From: Thalassotalea hakodatensis
GTDB lineage: Bacteria > Pseudomonadota > Gammaproteobacteria > Enterobacterales > Alteromonadaceae
Assembly: GCF_030295995.1 (NCBI RefSeq)
Contig: NZ_AP027365.1
Span: 4,062,066 to 4,126,065 of the forward strand
Length of the DNA: 64,000 nucleotides
Reading direction: 5' to 3'
Shown: one piece after another, positions 38,754 through 49,094 of the stretch
How the letters are laid out: the number at the start of each line of letters is the position of its first letter
Position numbering within the stretch: the first letter of the stretch is position 1
Program-made: the position numbers and the translations under genes
Notes under the pieces: generated by a model
Told to the model about the DNA's origin: nothing
Database searches by the model: none
What the model saw: the letters and a program-made list of their open reading frames with translations, nothing else

Positions 38754-41555
38754 TTAACGATTATTTTTAATCAACGCTTCTAACAGTGTTTTGGCTTCAG
38801 GTTTTTGCAAAAAGGTTTGTTGGCCATTCACCACTTCAGCTAATATGTTCATAGCTTCTCTATTCCTCTCTAATGAAACTAAGGCTTGCGCTAAATGAAA
38901 TTTAATATCTGGCCTGTTTTTATCGATCACTAACGCTTTTCGATAATACGGGAGCGCTGCTTGATATTCAGACATAGCATGCAGAACAAGTCCTAAGGTA
39001 TCTAATGTGTCTGTTTGCTTTGGATTTAACGCTAAAGATTGCTCAGCATACCGTTTCGCTTTTACGTAATCACCAAGTTGGTATGCTGAATATGCCGCAT
39101 TATTATAAACCGTATGGTCAGGATAATTTGGCATAATCGTTTCGTATGTTATTAAAGCTTGCGTCCAATTAAGCTCTTTAATAAATAGCTCTGCTTGGGT
39201 CATCATTAATAATGGATGTTCAGAATGCAGCGCTAAACGACTCTTTAAATAGGTTTGTGCTTGCTCCTTTTTTCCTTGAGCCAGCAATACATGTATTTTG
39301 CCTACTTGAGCTTCTGGGTATAGCGCTTCAACTTGGTTAAATTGCGCCATTGCTAAAGATAACTTTTGTTGACTTAATAAGTTTTGACCATAAAGCAACG
39401 TAATTTCGTTATGTTCAATTGTTTCTTGGTACCTTTTGATCACCTTAATTGAATCATCAATCCTACCCAGTGTGCGAAAATATCGTGCTAACGCTAGCAC
39501 CGTTGACTTATCAGAATGCCATGCTATTGCTTTTTGATATTCATTAATGGCGTCTTTCACATTAAAAGATAACGCGTAAATTGTCGCAATTTTAAGATGT
39601 AGTGTTGCTTTATCAGCAGAGCTTATCGGTAGTCTTATACCAGTCTTTATTACCTGTAATGCCTCTACTTTTTGCTCTAACCCTAAGTAAAGATCAGCCA
39701 ATAATAAATACATTGCTATTTCTTTTTGCTGAACTTTCAAAAACGCTTTTGCCACATCTACTGCTTTATCAAGTTGTTTTTGTTCAACTAAAAGAGAAAT
39801 ATAATGTTTTGTGATCTGATAGTTCTCTGGTGCTAGTTGGTACGCCTGTAGTAGTTTCTCTCTGCTTTGTTGCAAGTCATTAAGTTGTCGGTAGAACTTA
39901 GCAAGTACAAAAGCGAGTTCTGCATTCGTATTTTTTTGTAATTGCTGCGTTGTAAAGCTAATTGCTTTATCAGTCGCACCACTATGAAATAAGATTTCAG
40001 CTTTAGTGGTTATAGCAGGAATGAGCGTTGGTTCTTTAGCAAGCGACTGTTCAACAAATCTTAACGCTTCATCTCTATGATTTAATGCAAGATGAATTAA
40101 CCCGTGTTGATATAAAGCTTCTGCTGTAGGTTTTTTCTCCACTATTTTATTGGAAATAATTAATGCTTGTTCAAACTTATGTTGAGCTACTAACGATTCA
40201 AACAAAACAGGTTCAAGAATCGCGATACTTTCCGCATCTTTATATTGTTCATTTATCGCAATATTAAGTAATTCTTCAGCTTGTTGAGGTTGCTCATTTA
40301 CAATTAAAGCCTTTGCGATTTGCACATCAAAAAGCGGGGTATTGCTGGCTAATGATTTTGCTTGCTTAAAATAAAAAAGTGCTTTTTCTTTGTTTTCTAA
40401 AATAAGGTATGTTGTACCTAATAAAGAATGAATAGCGGCGTCTTCAGGGTATTCAAGATTTGCTTTTTTTAGTGTACTAAGCGCTGTCATGTAATTACCA
40501 AGACCAAAATCTATCGAAGCACTTAGCCTTAAAGCACGGTAACTCATTTCATCCACCATCAAAAACTGTTGTAGATAACCTTTAGCTACCGCTAAATTGC
40601 CTTGTAAAAATGCTGTATAACCCGCTAAATAATAGTAACTAGGAAACTGTTCTAAGGCTTTATCGTCTAAATTCTCCAGAATTTGTGAAATATTATTTAA
40701 AACATTATTAGCAGTACTGGTCTTCTGCTGCTGAGCAACAACAATCGCCTTTAGAAATAATGCTCTAGGTTCATTAGCAACTTGATTAAGGATCTGTTCT
40801 AAATCTTCATCAGCAGCCACAAAATTGTGCAGTTCTACAAAAATACTTGCACGCAAAAATAAACTAGACAAATCCTGAGAATATTCAGCTAATGCTTTAT
40901 TAACAAACGACAATGCCTGATCCAATTTACCTTGTTGATAAAGTATATTCGCCTTCATTACATAAGCCTTTAACGGCGGAAAATAACTTGATAACACATC
41001 GTCAAGCAAGCTAACCGCTCTAGCAGCATTATGCTCAATCAAGTTGACCTGCGCTAAACCAAGCTTAGCGTACAAATTACCTGGGTTTTTAGAAAGTGCT
41101 TGTTTGAAGGTTTTTCTAGCGATTTTATGATGTCCTAAGCCAATTTGAGCGAGACCTTGCTCAACATAAAATTTCTCAGAAACATCAACACTATTTTCAA
41201 GAGTTTCCAACACTTGTAAGCTCTTATTATATTGGCCTTGAAGAGTATATGCCTTGGCATACATCAATGTTAGTTCAGCGTTATTTAGACCCATACGTTG
41301 AGCATCTTTTAATTCAGTCTCGGCTAAATGACCTTTACCTTGCGCTAAATACACTTTTATCAATAAAAGCTTAGCCGCCATATGTTCTTTGTTTTCGAGC
41401 AGCAAGTTTTTAAGGTAAATTTCAGCATTGTTGTATTGATGTGTTTGATAAGACTTTTCAGCCGCTTCATAGTTTGAGTCAGAACCTTGAGCTTTATCTG
41501 TACCCAAAAAAAGCCACAAAAATAAAGCTGACAAAAGAATATAAGGAGAGCGCAT
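38754..41555 (-). CDS. prsT: PrsT-like TPR protein of the PEP-CTERM/exopolysaccharide system
   Basis: A 933-residue protein with a signal-like hydrophobic N-terminus (about 5-22) and about twenty TPR-like repeats from roughly residue 30 to 930 (for example NNAEIYLKNLLLENKEHM and ALPYYRKALVIDKN). It matches the PEP-CTERM-associated PrsT family in length and layout. Those proteins are often lipoproteins, but no lipobox cysteine is seen here. A gene for a PEP-CTERM protein starts about 200 bases away on the other strand. The exosortase itself is not in this window. Confidence 0.8.
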   Translation of the reverse strand: MRSPYILLSALFLWLFLGTDKAQGSDSNYEAAEKSYQTHQYNNAEIYLKNLLLENKEHMAAKLLLIKVYLAQGKGHLAETELKDAQRMGLNNAELTLMYAKAYTLQGQYNKSLQVLETLENSVDVSEKFYVEQGLAQIGLGHHKIARKTFKQALSKNPGNLYAKLGLAQVNLIEHNAARAVSLLDDVLSSYFPPLKAYVMKANILYQQGKLDQALSFVNKALAEYSQDLSSLFLRASIFVELHNFVAADEDLEQILNQVANEPRALFLKAIVVAQQQKTSTANNVLNNISQILENLDDKALEQFPSYYYLAGYTAFLQGNLAVAKGYLQQFLMVDEMSYRALRLSASIDFGLGNYMTALSTLKKANLEYPEDAAIHSLLGTTYLILENKEKALFYFKQAKSLASNTPLFDVQIAKALIVNEQPQQAEELLNIAINEQYKDAESIAILEPVLFESLVAQHKFEQALIISNKIVEKKPTAEALYQHGLIHLALNHRDEALRFVEQSLAKEPTLIPAITTKAEILFHSGATDKAISFTTQQLQKNTNAELAFVLAKFYRQLNDLQQSREKLLQAYQLAPENYQITKHYISLLVEQKQLDKAVDVAKAFLKVQQKEIAMYLLLADLYLGLEQKVEALQVIKTGIRLPISSADKATLHLKIATIYALSFNVKDAINEYQKAIAWHSDKSTVLALARYFRTLGRIDDSIKVIKRYQETIEHNEITLLYGQNLLSQQKLSLAMAQFNQVEALYPEAQVGKIHVLLAQGKKEQAQTYLKSRLALHSEHPLLMMTQAELFIKELNWTQALITYETIMPNYPDHTVYNNAAYSAYQLGDYVKAKRYAEQSLALNPKQTDTLDTLGLVLHAMSEYQAALPYYRKALVIDKNRPDIKFHLAQALVSLERNREAMNILAEVVNGQQTFLQKPEAKTLLEALIKNNR

Positions 41556-41765
41556 ATCATCCTTGTTGTATAGGATTAAACTTACTATTTAGCATATATT
41601 AATTTAGCTATCGATTGTCAGCATTTTTTACGTTTTTATACTGTTCATTTTCAACGAACTCACCAAGGGACTGTTTTTGTTAACAAAAAATAACAAGGCA
41701 CTTTTCTTGCATTTATGTACAATATAATGATGACGTTGTTGTCATACCTATATTTGGAACTAATT

Positions 41766-42488
41766 ATGAATGTTTTAAAAATTGTCGGCGCCTCCTTATT
41801 GATCGCATTATTCTCTTCTTCTAGTGCAGTAGCAGGATTAACCACGGTTGCCACCTTTATTGATGCAAAAAATGACTGTAAAGGTTTTTTTGATAACACT
41901 TCAAGTATTGGCATTAGTAATACAAGCGGCAATGGCTTTGGTAATTGCCAAATTTATTCGCAAGACGAAAATGGTGTAAAGCACAACATGGCTTGGGTTT
42001 TAGCCAAATTCGATGGTGAAAGTCGAGATTTTGAGGAAGGAAATAAATTTAAATCTGATACTCGAAGAGCGAACTGGAACTTCCAAAACAGGCCTCGCAA
42101 ACGTAAACCTGGAAATGGCTCAAGCGGTACTTGGAATTTTGATAACGATAAAGTCGATATATTTTATTGGCTAGCAAAAGCAGGTACAGGTTTTAACCTT
42201 TTTTGGACTGTTGACGACAGCACTATTAATTCTGGAATATGTACCCCTTTTAATGGCACAAATGCTTCGGTATTTTCAACAAATCTCAATTTAGATTGTA
42301 TGAGTGCTGCTGTAGCTGTTAACGAAGGTGTTTATTTAACGCCAAGTGAAAAAGGGTTATCACACCTCACTTTCTTTGGAAACACTTCCACGGTACCTGT
42401 GGTAGTACAAGTTTCAGAGCCCGGTATACTGCTAATATTTAGTTTAGGAATTACAGGGTTATTTTTTGCTCGAAGACAGCGAAAATAA
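41766..42488 (+). CDS. Exported PEP-CTERM protein of unknown function
   Basis: From the ATG at 41766 the protein has 240 residues with a signal peptide ending near AVAG, a beta-rich middle and a PEP-CTERM tail (VSEPGILLIFSLGITGLFFARRQRK-type: Glu-Pro, hydrophobic helix, Arg/Lys cluster). Several Gly, Asn and Ser-rich stretches suggest a surface or matrix protein. The earlier in-frame ATGs (41715 on) are not preceded by a good ribosome binding site. A stem-loop terminator follows. Confidence 0.8.
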   Translation: MNVLKIVGASLLIALFSSSSAVAGLTTVATFIDAKNDCKGFFDNTSSIGISNTSGNGFGNCQIYSQDENGVKHNMAWVLAKFDGESRDFEEGNKFKSDTRRANWNFQNRPRKRKPGNGSSGTWNFDNDKVDIFYWLAKAGTGFNLFWTVDDSTINSGICTPFNGTNASVFSTNLNLDCMSAAVAVNEGVYLTPSEKGLSHLTFFGNTSTVPVVVQVSEPGILLIFSLGITGLFFARRQRK

Positions 42489-42525
42489 TTCTAATATCGC
42501 TTAATATCCCTTTATATTCTCGTTT

Positions 42526-42557
42526 AAAAAATGCTCAACAACCTGTTGGGCATTTTA
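42526..42557 (+). terminator. Terminator after the PEP-CTERM protein gene
   Basis: AAAATGC with CAAC and GTTG arms and GCATTTTATTT form a stem-loop with T-rich tail. It overlaps the end of the convergent gene at 42555. Confidence 0.7.
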
Positions 42558-42995
42558 TTTGGCCGTTTGTGTATAAAATTCAGCGATGTATTTACCGCCT
42601 TTTATTTCGCCAATAAACCGTAATTTTAGTTTGTCACCTTTGTTAGGTATCAACGCACCTATATCCGTTTCGCGTTTCCAATAATAAGGCGTTTCTTTCA
42701 TGCCTAATTGGTAGCCTGTGGGGTTATTCGCTTTATCCACCGTAAAGAGTGTTGCGGTATCAAGTGGAAACGTAGAATTTACCGTGGTAGTACCGTTATC
42801 ATGCATAACGTTGATTTCAAACTCGCCTGATTGCAACACACACTTTTGATTTATCACATCACAATGGCCAAAAGGCTGCATTTGGTACAAGCGTAGATCA
42901 CTCGCTTGATCTTCTAAATACAAATCTGATAACACATAACCACCTAATATAAGAAAGGGAGCCAGTAAAATGGCAAGTTTGGTGTGACGGTTCAT
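42555..42995 (-). CDS. Membrane-anchored hypothetical protein
   Basis: A 146-residue protein with one hydrophobic N-terminal segment (about 8-26), two cysteines (HCDVINQKC, likely periplasmic) and an otherwise soluble, beta-rich domain. I do not recognise a family. It is upstream of the actP cluster on the same strand but separated from it by about 150 bases and a terminator, so it is probably independent. Confidence 0.6.
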   Translation of the reverse strand: MNRHTKLAILLAPFLILGGYVLSDLYLEDQASDLRLYQMQPFGHCDVINQKCVLQSGEFEINVMHDNGTTTVNSTFPLDTATLFTVDKANNPTGYQLGMKETPYYWKRETDIGALIPNKGDKLKLRFIGEIKGGKYIAEFYTQTAK

Positions 42996-43090
42996 CCATT
43001 CATCCTATTTTTATATATAAAATTTGTGTTAATACAACCTAATAATGTCCCTAGTATTAGCACAAATATTCTAACAATTTAACGAAATAG

Positions 43091-43122
43091 AAAAGCTTCT
43101 ACCCATACAAGTAGAAGCTTTT
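43091..43122 (-). terminator. Terminator after actP
   Basis: AAAAGCTTCTAC and GTAGAAGCTTTT form a 12-pair stem with an eight-base loop, about 20 bases after the actP stop on the minus strand. Confidence 0.85.
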
Positions 43123-43143
43123 GATTAATGCGCGAGCATTTAA

Positions 43144-44883
43144 TTAATGGTCATGAGCTGCCGAAATACCACCATGCGGCGTACGGAAGTTGGTAACCAA
43201 GTCTTGAATTTCTTGTGGTGCTGGACCTGTCGCTTTAAGCACGATAAACGCCACGGTAAAGTTAACTAATGCACCTACAGAACCAAAAGCATTAGGTGAA
43301 ATACCGAAGAACCAGTTTGGTTCCATGTCTCCTAAGAAAGCACTTGGAGCATAAAACATAATACCTTTGTGCTGGAATACATAAAGCATAGTGACACCGA
43401 TACCCGCACACATGCCAGCTATCGCTGCTTTACTGTTCATTTTCTTAGAGAAAATACCCATCATTAGCGCTGGGAAAATACTTGATGCCGCCAAACCAAA
43501 GGCTAACGCCACCGTTCCCGCGGCAAATCCAGGTGGATTCAACCCGAGATAACCGGCCACTATTATGGACAAGGTCATCACTATTCGGCTTGCTAACAGC
43601 TCATTTTTCTCTGACATGTCAGGCACGAGCACCCCTTTCATCAAGTCATGAGATATCGCCGACGATATTGCCAATAACAAACCAGCGGCGGTAGACAGTG
43701 CCGCCGCTAAACCACCGGCAGCAACAAGTGCAATCACCCAATTAGGTAAGTTTGCAATAGCAGGGTTAGCCAAAACCATAATGTCTTGGTCAACTTTTAC
43801 CATTTCATTGGTTGTTTTGTCTGCCGTATATTGCACTTTACCGTCGCCATTCTTATCTTCAAACTTCAATAGACCGGTTTTTTCCCAATCTTTAAACCAT
43901 TGAGGGCGCTCAGCATATTCAAGATTTTGTCCTGCTGCGGGCTCAATAGTATTCATTAAGTTAAAACGTGCCATTGCGCCAACTGCCGGCGCAACTGTGT
44001 AAAGTAACGCGATAAATACAAGTGCATAACCTGCTGACTGACGTGCCGCTTTTACTGAAGGTACCGTAAAGAAACGCATAATTACGTGTGGTAAGCCTGC
44101 CGTGCCAATCATTAACGACAAGGTATAAGCAATCATTTCTGTGTAACCGCTCATATTGGCCGTTGTATACTCTTTAAATCCTAGGTCAGTGACCACCATA
44201 TCCAACTTATCGAGCAAGTAAACGCCACTGCCATCTGATAAGGTTGAGCCTAAGCCGAGTTGTGGAATTGGATTACCCGTTAATTGTAATGAGATGAAGA
44301 TTGCTGGAATGGTATATGCGGTGATCAACACCACGTATTGGGCGATCTGCGTATAAGTAATGCCTTTCATACCACCTAAAGTGGTGTAAACAAATACCAC
44401 AAACATACCAATGTATAGGCCAGTGTCATATTCTACTTCTAAAAAGCGAGAGAACGCTACACCAACACCTTTCATTTGGCCGATTATGTAAGTTAAAGAA
44501 GCTATGATCAAACAAACTACCGCTACAATACGCGCTGTACGTGAATAAAACCTATCACCAATAAACTCTGGTACGGTAAATTTACCATGTTTACGCATAT
44601 ACGGCGCTAAACACAGCGCTAGTAATACGTAACCACCCGTCCAGCCCATAAGAAATACCGAACCACCGTAACCTAAAAAGGCAATTAAGCCAGCCATAGA
44701 GATGAACGATGCAGCACTCATCCAGTCAGCACCAATTGCCATACCGTTTTGTAGTGGCGTAATACCGCCGCCTGCTGCGTAAAATTCACTCGTAGAACCT
44801 GCTCGAGCCCACCAAGCAATTAAAAAATATAAACCGAAGGTGCCACCTACTGCGATCCATGTATAGAGTTTTAACTCATCCAT
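43144..44883 (-). CDS. actP: Cation/acetate symporter (ActP-type, SSS family)
   Basis: A 579-residue SSS-family transporter with about 13 membrane helices, WWARAGSTSEFYAAGG, AIGADWMSAASFI and the AALSTAAGLLLAISSAI segment. It takes up acetate or a related carboxylate with sodium. It starts one base inside the stop of the DUF4212 gene (TAATG), which forms its small accessory subunit. DUF294 and DnaQ-like genes lie divergently. This is the acetate-use cluster controlled by CrbS/CrbR in relatives. Confidence 0.93.
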   Translation of the reverse strand: MDELKLYTWIAVGGTFGLYFLIAWWARAGSTSEFYAAGGGITPLQNGMAIGADWMSAASFISMAGLIAFLGYGGSVFLMGWTGGYVLLALCLAPYMRKHGKFTVPEFIGDRFYSRTARIVAVVCLIIASLTYIIGQMKGVGVAFSRFLEVEYDTGLYIGMFVVFVYTTLGGMKGITYTQIAQYVVLITAYTIPAIFISLQLTGNPIPQLGLGSTLSDGSGVYLLDKLDMVVTDLGFKEYTTANMSGYTEMIAYTLSLMIGTAGLPHVIMRFFTVPSVKAARQSAGYALVFIALLYTVAPAVGAMARFNLMNTIEPAAGQNLEYAERPQWFKDWEKTGLLKFEDKNGDGKVQYTADKTTNEMVKVDQDIMVLANPAIANLPNWVIALVAAGGLAAALSTAAGLLLAISSAISHDLMKGVLVPDMSEKNELLASRIVMTLSIIVAGYLGLNPPGFAAGTVALAFGLAASSIFPALMMGIFSKKMNSKAAIAGMCAGIGVTMLYVFQHKGIMFYAPSAFLGDMEPNWFFGISPNAFGSVGALVNFTVAFIVLKATGPAPQEIQDLVTNFRTPHGGISAAHDH

Positions 44884-45134
44884 TACGCGTCCTCCACATT
44901 ATATTTTTTATCAAGGTCGTTCATTTTCTTACCGTACCAGAAAATGAGACCAACGAAGGTATAGATAGAGCCTTGTTGTGCAAACCAGAAACCCAGTTTG
45001 TAACCACCTAGACGAATGGTATTCAATGGCTCAACCAATATTAAGCCGAATCCGAATGACACCACGAACCAGATAGCAAGACAGATAAAAATCAGGCGCA
45101 GATTTTCTGCCCAATATGAATTTTTGTCTTCCAT
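44883..45134 (-). CDS. DUF4212 small membrane subunit of the acetate symporter
   Basis: An 83-residue protein with two membrane helices and the DUF4212 signature (YWAENLRLI, then FGLILVEPLN, then GFWFAQQGSIYTFVGLIFWY). It is always found directly upstream of ActP-type symporters and is thought to be a partner subunit. GGAG precedes its ATG, and its stop overlaps the actP start. Confidence 0.93.
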   Translation of the reverse strand: MEDKNSYWAENLRLIFICLAIWFVVSFGFGLILVEPLNTIRLGGYKLGFWFAQQGSIYTFVGLIFWYGKKMNDLDKKYNVEDA

Positions 45135-45417
45135 TGTTTTCTCCTAGCATTGAGCTTTAGAGCCCATTATTAATGCGCATTTTTTAATTTTTTTGCGCTT
45201 TTAATACCTGTTGTTTTTATCGTTAGTTTTATAATGCTTCTTACTTTATAAATAGAAATGACACAATAAAACTAAACTAAGATACACACTAACAAGGTTT
45301 TTTTTGCCGAGGTATTACACTTTAGTCTAGGGGGTGACGATCTTAGTTGACCAAACACCTAAAAATGCACTACAACAGACTAAGATTTCACATGATGATT
45401 TTATATAGGGAACAATC

Positions 45418-47271
45418 ATGGATAATGAAATAGCCGAAGTTCGTGACTTTATTCAAGCCATTCCTCCTTTTGATCAACTACCATTAAACAAAATTCAATC
45501 ATTAATAAGCGCTATTCGAATTTGTTACATCAAACAGAAGCAAACACTTCCACCAAGCCAGTGTGAGCAAAATTCACTGTTCATTATTCGCAAAGGTGCT
45601 CTTGCATATTTCGATAAAAATAATGAATTAACTGGAAAATATTGTGAAGGCGATATATGCACTGCTTTTTGCCAAACAAAAAATAGCAAAGACATAACAG
45701 TAAAAACCGAAGAAGATACGCTTGCGTACTGTATTCAATATCAAACATTGCAAGAAATTATTCGCCAATACCCTGCGGTGATTAATTTTTTTCAAGATAG
45801 CTCGGCACAAAGATTAAAGAGTAAGATGTCACAACTCAATGAGGATGCTATTTTAACATCATCGTTAATGAACACTGATATCAGCCAGTTTTACCACAGC
45901 CCGGTAGCCACTATTACGGAAAACACATCAATTCAACAAGCGGCAATTGAAATGACTACGTTAGGTTTTTCATGTTTGGTTGTTACTTCCAACGATACTG
46001 ATCGCGTGCCAGTTGGTATAGTGACCGATAAAGATTTACGACAACGATGTATTGCTAAAGGGTTAAATTTTTCATTGCCTGTTAGTGAAGTAATGACCAA
46101 AAACATGTTGACGATTAATGAAGGAAGTCGCGCTTATGATGCGCTTATGTTGATGACGGCTAAACGCATTCATCATTTACCCGTTTTACAACATCATAAA
46201 CTCGTAGCCATGGTGACTATTACAGACTTAATGAACCATGAAAGTCAAAATGCCGTTAACTTAACTCACCTTATTCGTAAAGCAAGTTCATTAGAAGAAT
46301 TAACACAAATTAGTAAATTGTTACCTAAGCTACAAATTAAAATGGCCAAGCTAGGCACCACAGCAGATCATGTAGGAAAAAGCATCAGCGCGATCACATC
46401 AGCTTTTACCATAAGGTTAATAGAGCTGGCTGAGCAGCAACTAGGTAAAGCTCCTGTCAGCTTTGCTTGGTTAGCAGCAGGTTCACAAGCTCGAGAAGAG
46501 CAATTTGCCCATTCCGATCAAGACAATGCATTAATTATCAGTAATGACATGAAACCAGAACACGACCAGTGGTTTTTAGCTTTAGCCACGTTTGTTTCTG
46601 ATGGACTAGCTACTTGTGGCTTTATTTATTGCCCAGGCGACATTATGGCGACCAATCAGCAATGGCGTCAAACTCAAAAAGTTTGGCATGAATATTTCAA
46701 TAATTGGGTGAATACTCCTAGCCCTCAAGCGCTACTAAATAGTAGTGTTTTTTTCGATTTAACCACGGTTCACGGCAATGAAGAATTATTAAACGAGGTA
46801 AGAACACAGCTGTTAACTAAAACGAAAAAAAGCACACTTTTTCTCGCGCATTTATCAAAAAATGCACTGTTAAATAGACCACCATTAGGATTTTTTAGGG
46901 ACTTTGTATTAATAAAAGACGGAGAAAACAAACGCGTACTAGATTTAAAACACAATGGTATCGCTCCAATTGTTGATTTGGCGCGAATTTACGCATTAAG
47001 CCAAGGTATTACGGCAACCAATACCATTGAACGCCTTAAACAAACGGCTGGCACACCTGCCTTAACGAAATCTTCTGCAGCGAATTTAATCGACGCTTTT
47101 GAGTTTTTGTCATTATTACGAATGGAGCATCAAGCTAAAAAGCTGGCAGCTAACTGTCAAGCTGACAATTTTTTAGCGCCAAAAGATATCTCAAAATTAG
47201 AGCGAGAGCATTTAAAAGACGCTTTTAAAGTGATTAAAACATTGCAAGACGCTAGACAGTCGAGTTATTAA
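45418..47271 (+). CDS. DUF294 nucleotidyltransferase with cNMP-binding and CBS domains
   Basis: A 617-residue protein with an N-terminal cyclic-nucleotide-binding-like domain (about 10-130), two CBS domains (about 150-275: TITENTSIQQAA, GIVTDKDLR, VMTKNML, HHLPVL) and a DUF294 nucleotidyltransferase region (AAGSQAREEQFAHSDQDNAL, with catalytic acidic residues). A helical C-terminal part follows. These proteins are linked to acetate metabolism genes and may control a target by nucleotidylation in response to energy state. It is divergent from the actP-DUF4212 pair and shares a transcript with the DnaQ-like gene four bases downstream. Confidence 0.88.
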   Translation: MDNEIAEVRDFIQAIPPFDQLPLNKIQSLISAIRICYIKQKQTLPPSQCEQNSLFIIRKGALAYFDKNNELTGKYCEGDICTAFCQTKNSKDITVKTEEDTLAYCIQYQTLQEIIRQYPAVINFFQDSSAQRLKSKMSQLNEDAILTSSLMNTDISQFYHSPVATITENTSIQQAAIEMTTLGFSCLVVTSNDTDRVPVGIVTDKDLRQRCIAKGLNFSLPVSEVMTKNMLTINEGSRAYDALMLMTAKRIHHLPVLQHHKLVAMVTITDLMNHESQNAVNLTHLIRKASSLEELTQISKLLPKLQIKMAKLGTTADHVGKSISAITSAFTIRLIELAEQQLGKAPVSFAWLAAGSQAREEQFAHSDQDNALIISNDMKPEHDQWFLALATFVSDGLATCGFIYCPGDIMATNQQWRQTQKVWHEYFNNWVNTPSPQALLNSSVFFDLTTVHGNEELLNEVRTQLLTKTKKSTLFLAHLSKNALLNRPPLGFFRDFVLIKDGENKRVLDLKHNGIAPIVDLARIYALSQGITATNTIERLKQTAGTPALTKSSAANLIDAFEFLSLLRMEHQAKKLAANCQADNFLAPKDISKLEREHLKDAFKVIKTLQDARQSSY

Positions 47272-47275
47272 TCTC

Positions 47276-47974
47276 ATGTGGCGTCATCAGTTTTTATTCA
47301 ATTGGTATTTTGGTTTAGAGATAGCACGGAAAAAAGCCTTTTTATCGGCACCCGCTGGCCCATTAAAAGACTACCTTTCAGTTCCATTTCCTGCACTAGA
47401 TACACCTGTAAATGCGCTCAACGTAATTGCGCTTGATTTTGAAACCACAGGCCTTAATGCAGTAAAAGACAAACTATTAAGTGTTGGACATGTAGAAATC
47501 AATCAACAACAAATTTTGCTCGGTAGCAGTTACCACCAAATTATCAACACGCAGCGTGAATTAGTCGCTGACAATGTAGTGATCCATCAAATAACCGATC
47601 AACAACAACAACAGGGGAAGCCTTTAGCACAGGTCATTGAGCAACTGTTAAGTACCATTGCTGGCAAACCACTGTTAGTACACTATGCTCGCATCGAAAA
47701 ACAATTTTTACAACAAGCCTGCCTGGCGCTTTATGGTATGGCTCCTCCTTTGCCAATTATAGATACATTATTATTAGCCAAAAGGCGCTTAGATAAACGC
47801 GATGTAGCATACGACCCATCAGAACTCAGATTAAGTGCGCTACGAAAACACTACCATTTACCTCACTATCAAGCACACAATGCTCTAAGTGATGCCATAG
47901 CCACAGCAGAACTATTTTTAGCTGAAAGCCAACATCATTATGCTCACGCTACACTTAAAGATGTATTGAGCTAG
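47276..47974 (+). CDS. DnaQ-like 3'-5' exonuclease
   Basis: A 232-residue DEDD-family nuclease: IALDFETTGL (first acidic motif), HYARIEKQFL and HNALSDAIATAELF (third). It is the standard companion of DUF294 proteins in the acetate cluster and may help that enzyme rather than replication. It follows the DUF294 gene after four bases. Confidence 0.88.
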   Translation: MWRHQFLFNWYFGLEIARKKAFLSAPAGPLKDYLSVPFPALDTPVNALNVIALDFETTGLNAVKDKLLSVGHVEINQQQILLGSSYHQIINTQRELVADNVVIHQITDQQQQQGKPLAQVIEQLLSTIAGKPLLVHYARIEKQFLQQACLALYGMAPPLPIIDTLLLAKRRLDKRDVAYDPSELRLSALRKHYHLPHYQAHNALSDAIATAELFLAESQHHYAHATLKDVLS

Positions 47975-48064
47975 CTTATACATATTTTAAAATATTTGTA
48001 ATAACGCTGTTTAACAAAATAGATCAGCTATACTTACGTGAAAACACCAATATGAGACAAGGAT

Positions 48065-49084
48065 TTGAAGCATCGTTGGCGTACAGCCGTTATGGTAATT
48101 GCAGCACTAGGATGTGTATTTATACTGCTATTGAAGTACATAGATAATAACAATGTCACTCAACAACACTCCGTAAACGTCGCTGTTTCCCTAACACCAC
48201 TATCAGCACCATTTTATGTTGCTAAGGCTATCGACGCCTTTGATAAACAGTGTAATTCCGTTAACTTTGTAGATGTTGTGGGTGGGAAGCGTGCTTTTGA
48301 TCTAGTATCATCAGGGCACGTTGAGTATGCCACCTCATCCGATTCTGTTATTGCCTATCAAAGTTTACACCACACACCATTAGTTACTCATGCTATGTTT
48401 GTACAATCAGATAACGACATTAAGCTACTCAGTAATAAAGCGGCATATATCCGAGATATTAAACACTTAGCAGGTAAAAAAGTCGGTGTTACGTTAGGAA
48501 CGGCAGGCGAATACTTTCTCACGGCTTTGCTCGCACTAGAAGGGTTAACACTTGAAGATATCATGGTAAAGAATTATTTACCTGACGACCTGCACAGCGC
48601 AATATTAGCCGAACAAGTTGATGCTATTGTTTCTTGGGAGCCCTATGCCTTTCAAACAATCCAAATCATGGGCGAAGATATTAAATTACATCAAACAAAA
48701 AACTTAAATTCGTTAAGCTTTAATCTTATTTCTACTAATAGGCAAGCAGAAGATATTACAACTACACGCTGTTTATTAGCCGGGTTAATTAAAGCTACAG
48801 AGTTTATCGCCATTCAACCTAAAAAAGCCAAAGCAATTGTTAAAAATAAACTAAACGTTGAACAAGCTTTTATCGATTGGGTATGGCGCGATTATATTTT
48901 CAAAGTTGGCTTAGACAATTCGTTATTATTAAGTATTGAGGCGCAAGCAATGTGGGCATTTGAGCAACACTTATTATCATCCAAAGACACGGAACCTTTG
49001 ACCGCTCATAACCAGTATAAAAGTTATATTGATGTAAGAGCGTTGTCACAAATAAACCCTCAGTTAGTTAACATTTATTTTTAA
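48065..49084 (+). CDS. Membrane-anchored solute-binding protein (NMT1/THI5-like)
   Basis: The protein has one N-terminal hydrophobic helix (about 9-25) followed by a type II periplasmic binding domain of the NMT1/SsuA family (VAVSLTPLSAPFYVAKAIDAF, LAGKKVGVTLGTAGEYFLTALL, AEQVDAIVSWEPYAF). No ABC permease or ATPase gene is present, and a diguanylate cyclase gene starts ten bases downstream, so it probably acts as a ligand sensor for that enzyme. The start is uncertain: TTG at 48065 has an AAGG very close by; the ATG at 48092 would lack the positive N-terminus. Confidence 0.8.
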   Translation: MKHRWRTAVMVIAALGCVFILLLKYIDNNNVTQQHSVNVAVSLTPLSAPFYVAKAIDAFDKQCNSVNFVDVVGGKRAFDLVSSGHVEYATSSDSVIAYQSLHHTPLVTHAMFVQSDNDIKLLSNKAAYIRDIKHLAGKKVGVTLGTAGEYFLTALLALEGLTLEDIMVKNYLPDDLHSAILAEQVDAIVSWEPYAFQTIQIMGEDIKLHQTKNLNSLSFNLISTNRQAEDITTTRCLLAGLIKATEFIAIQPKKAKAIVKNKLNVEQAFIDWVWRDYIFKVGLDNSLLLSIEAQAMWAFEQHLLSSKDTEPLTAHNQYKSYIDVRALSQINPQLVNIYF

Positions 49085-49094
49085 CAGGTAACAC

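Noticed and set aside
38754-41555. Reading the TPR protein as a PrsT lipoprotein
   Set aside because: No lipobox cysteine follows the signal-like helix, so lipidation is not claimed; the family call rests on length and repeats.
48065-49084. Reading ALGC in the N-terminus as a lipobox
   Set aside because: The cysteine is followed by more hydrophobic residues (VFILLLKYI), so this is a membrane helix, not a cleaved lipoprotein signal.
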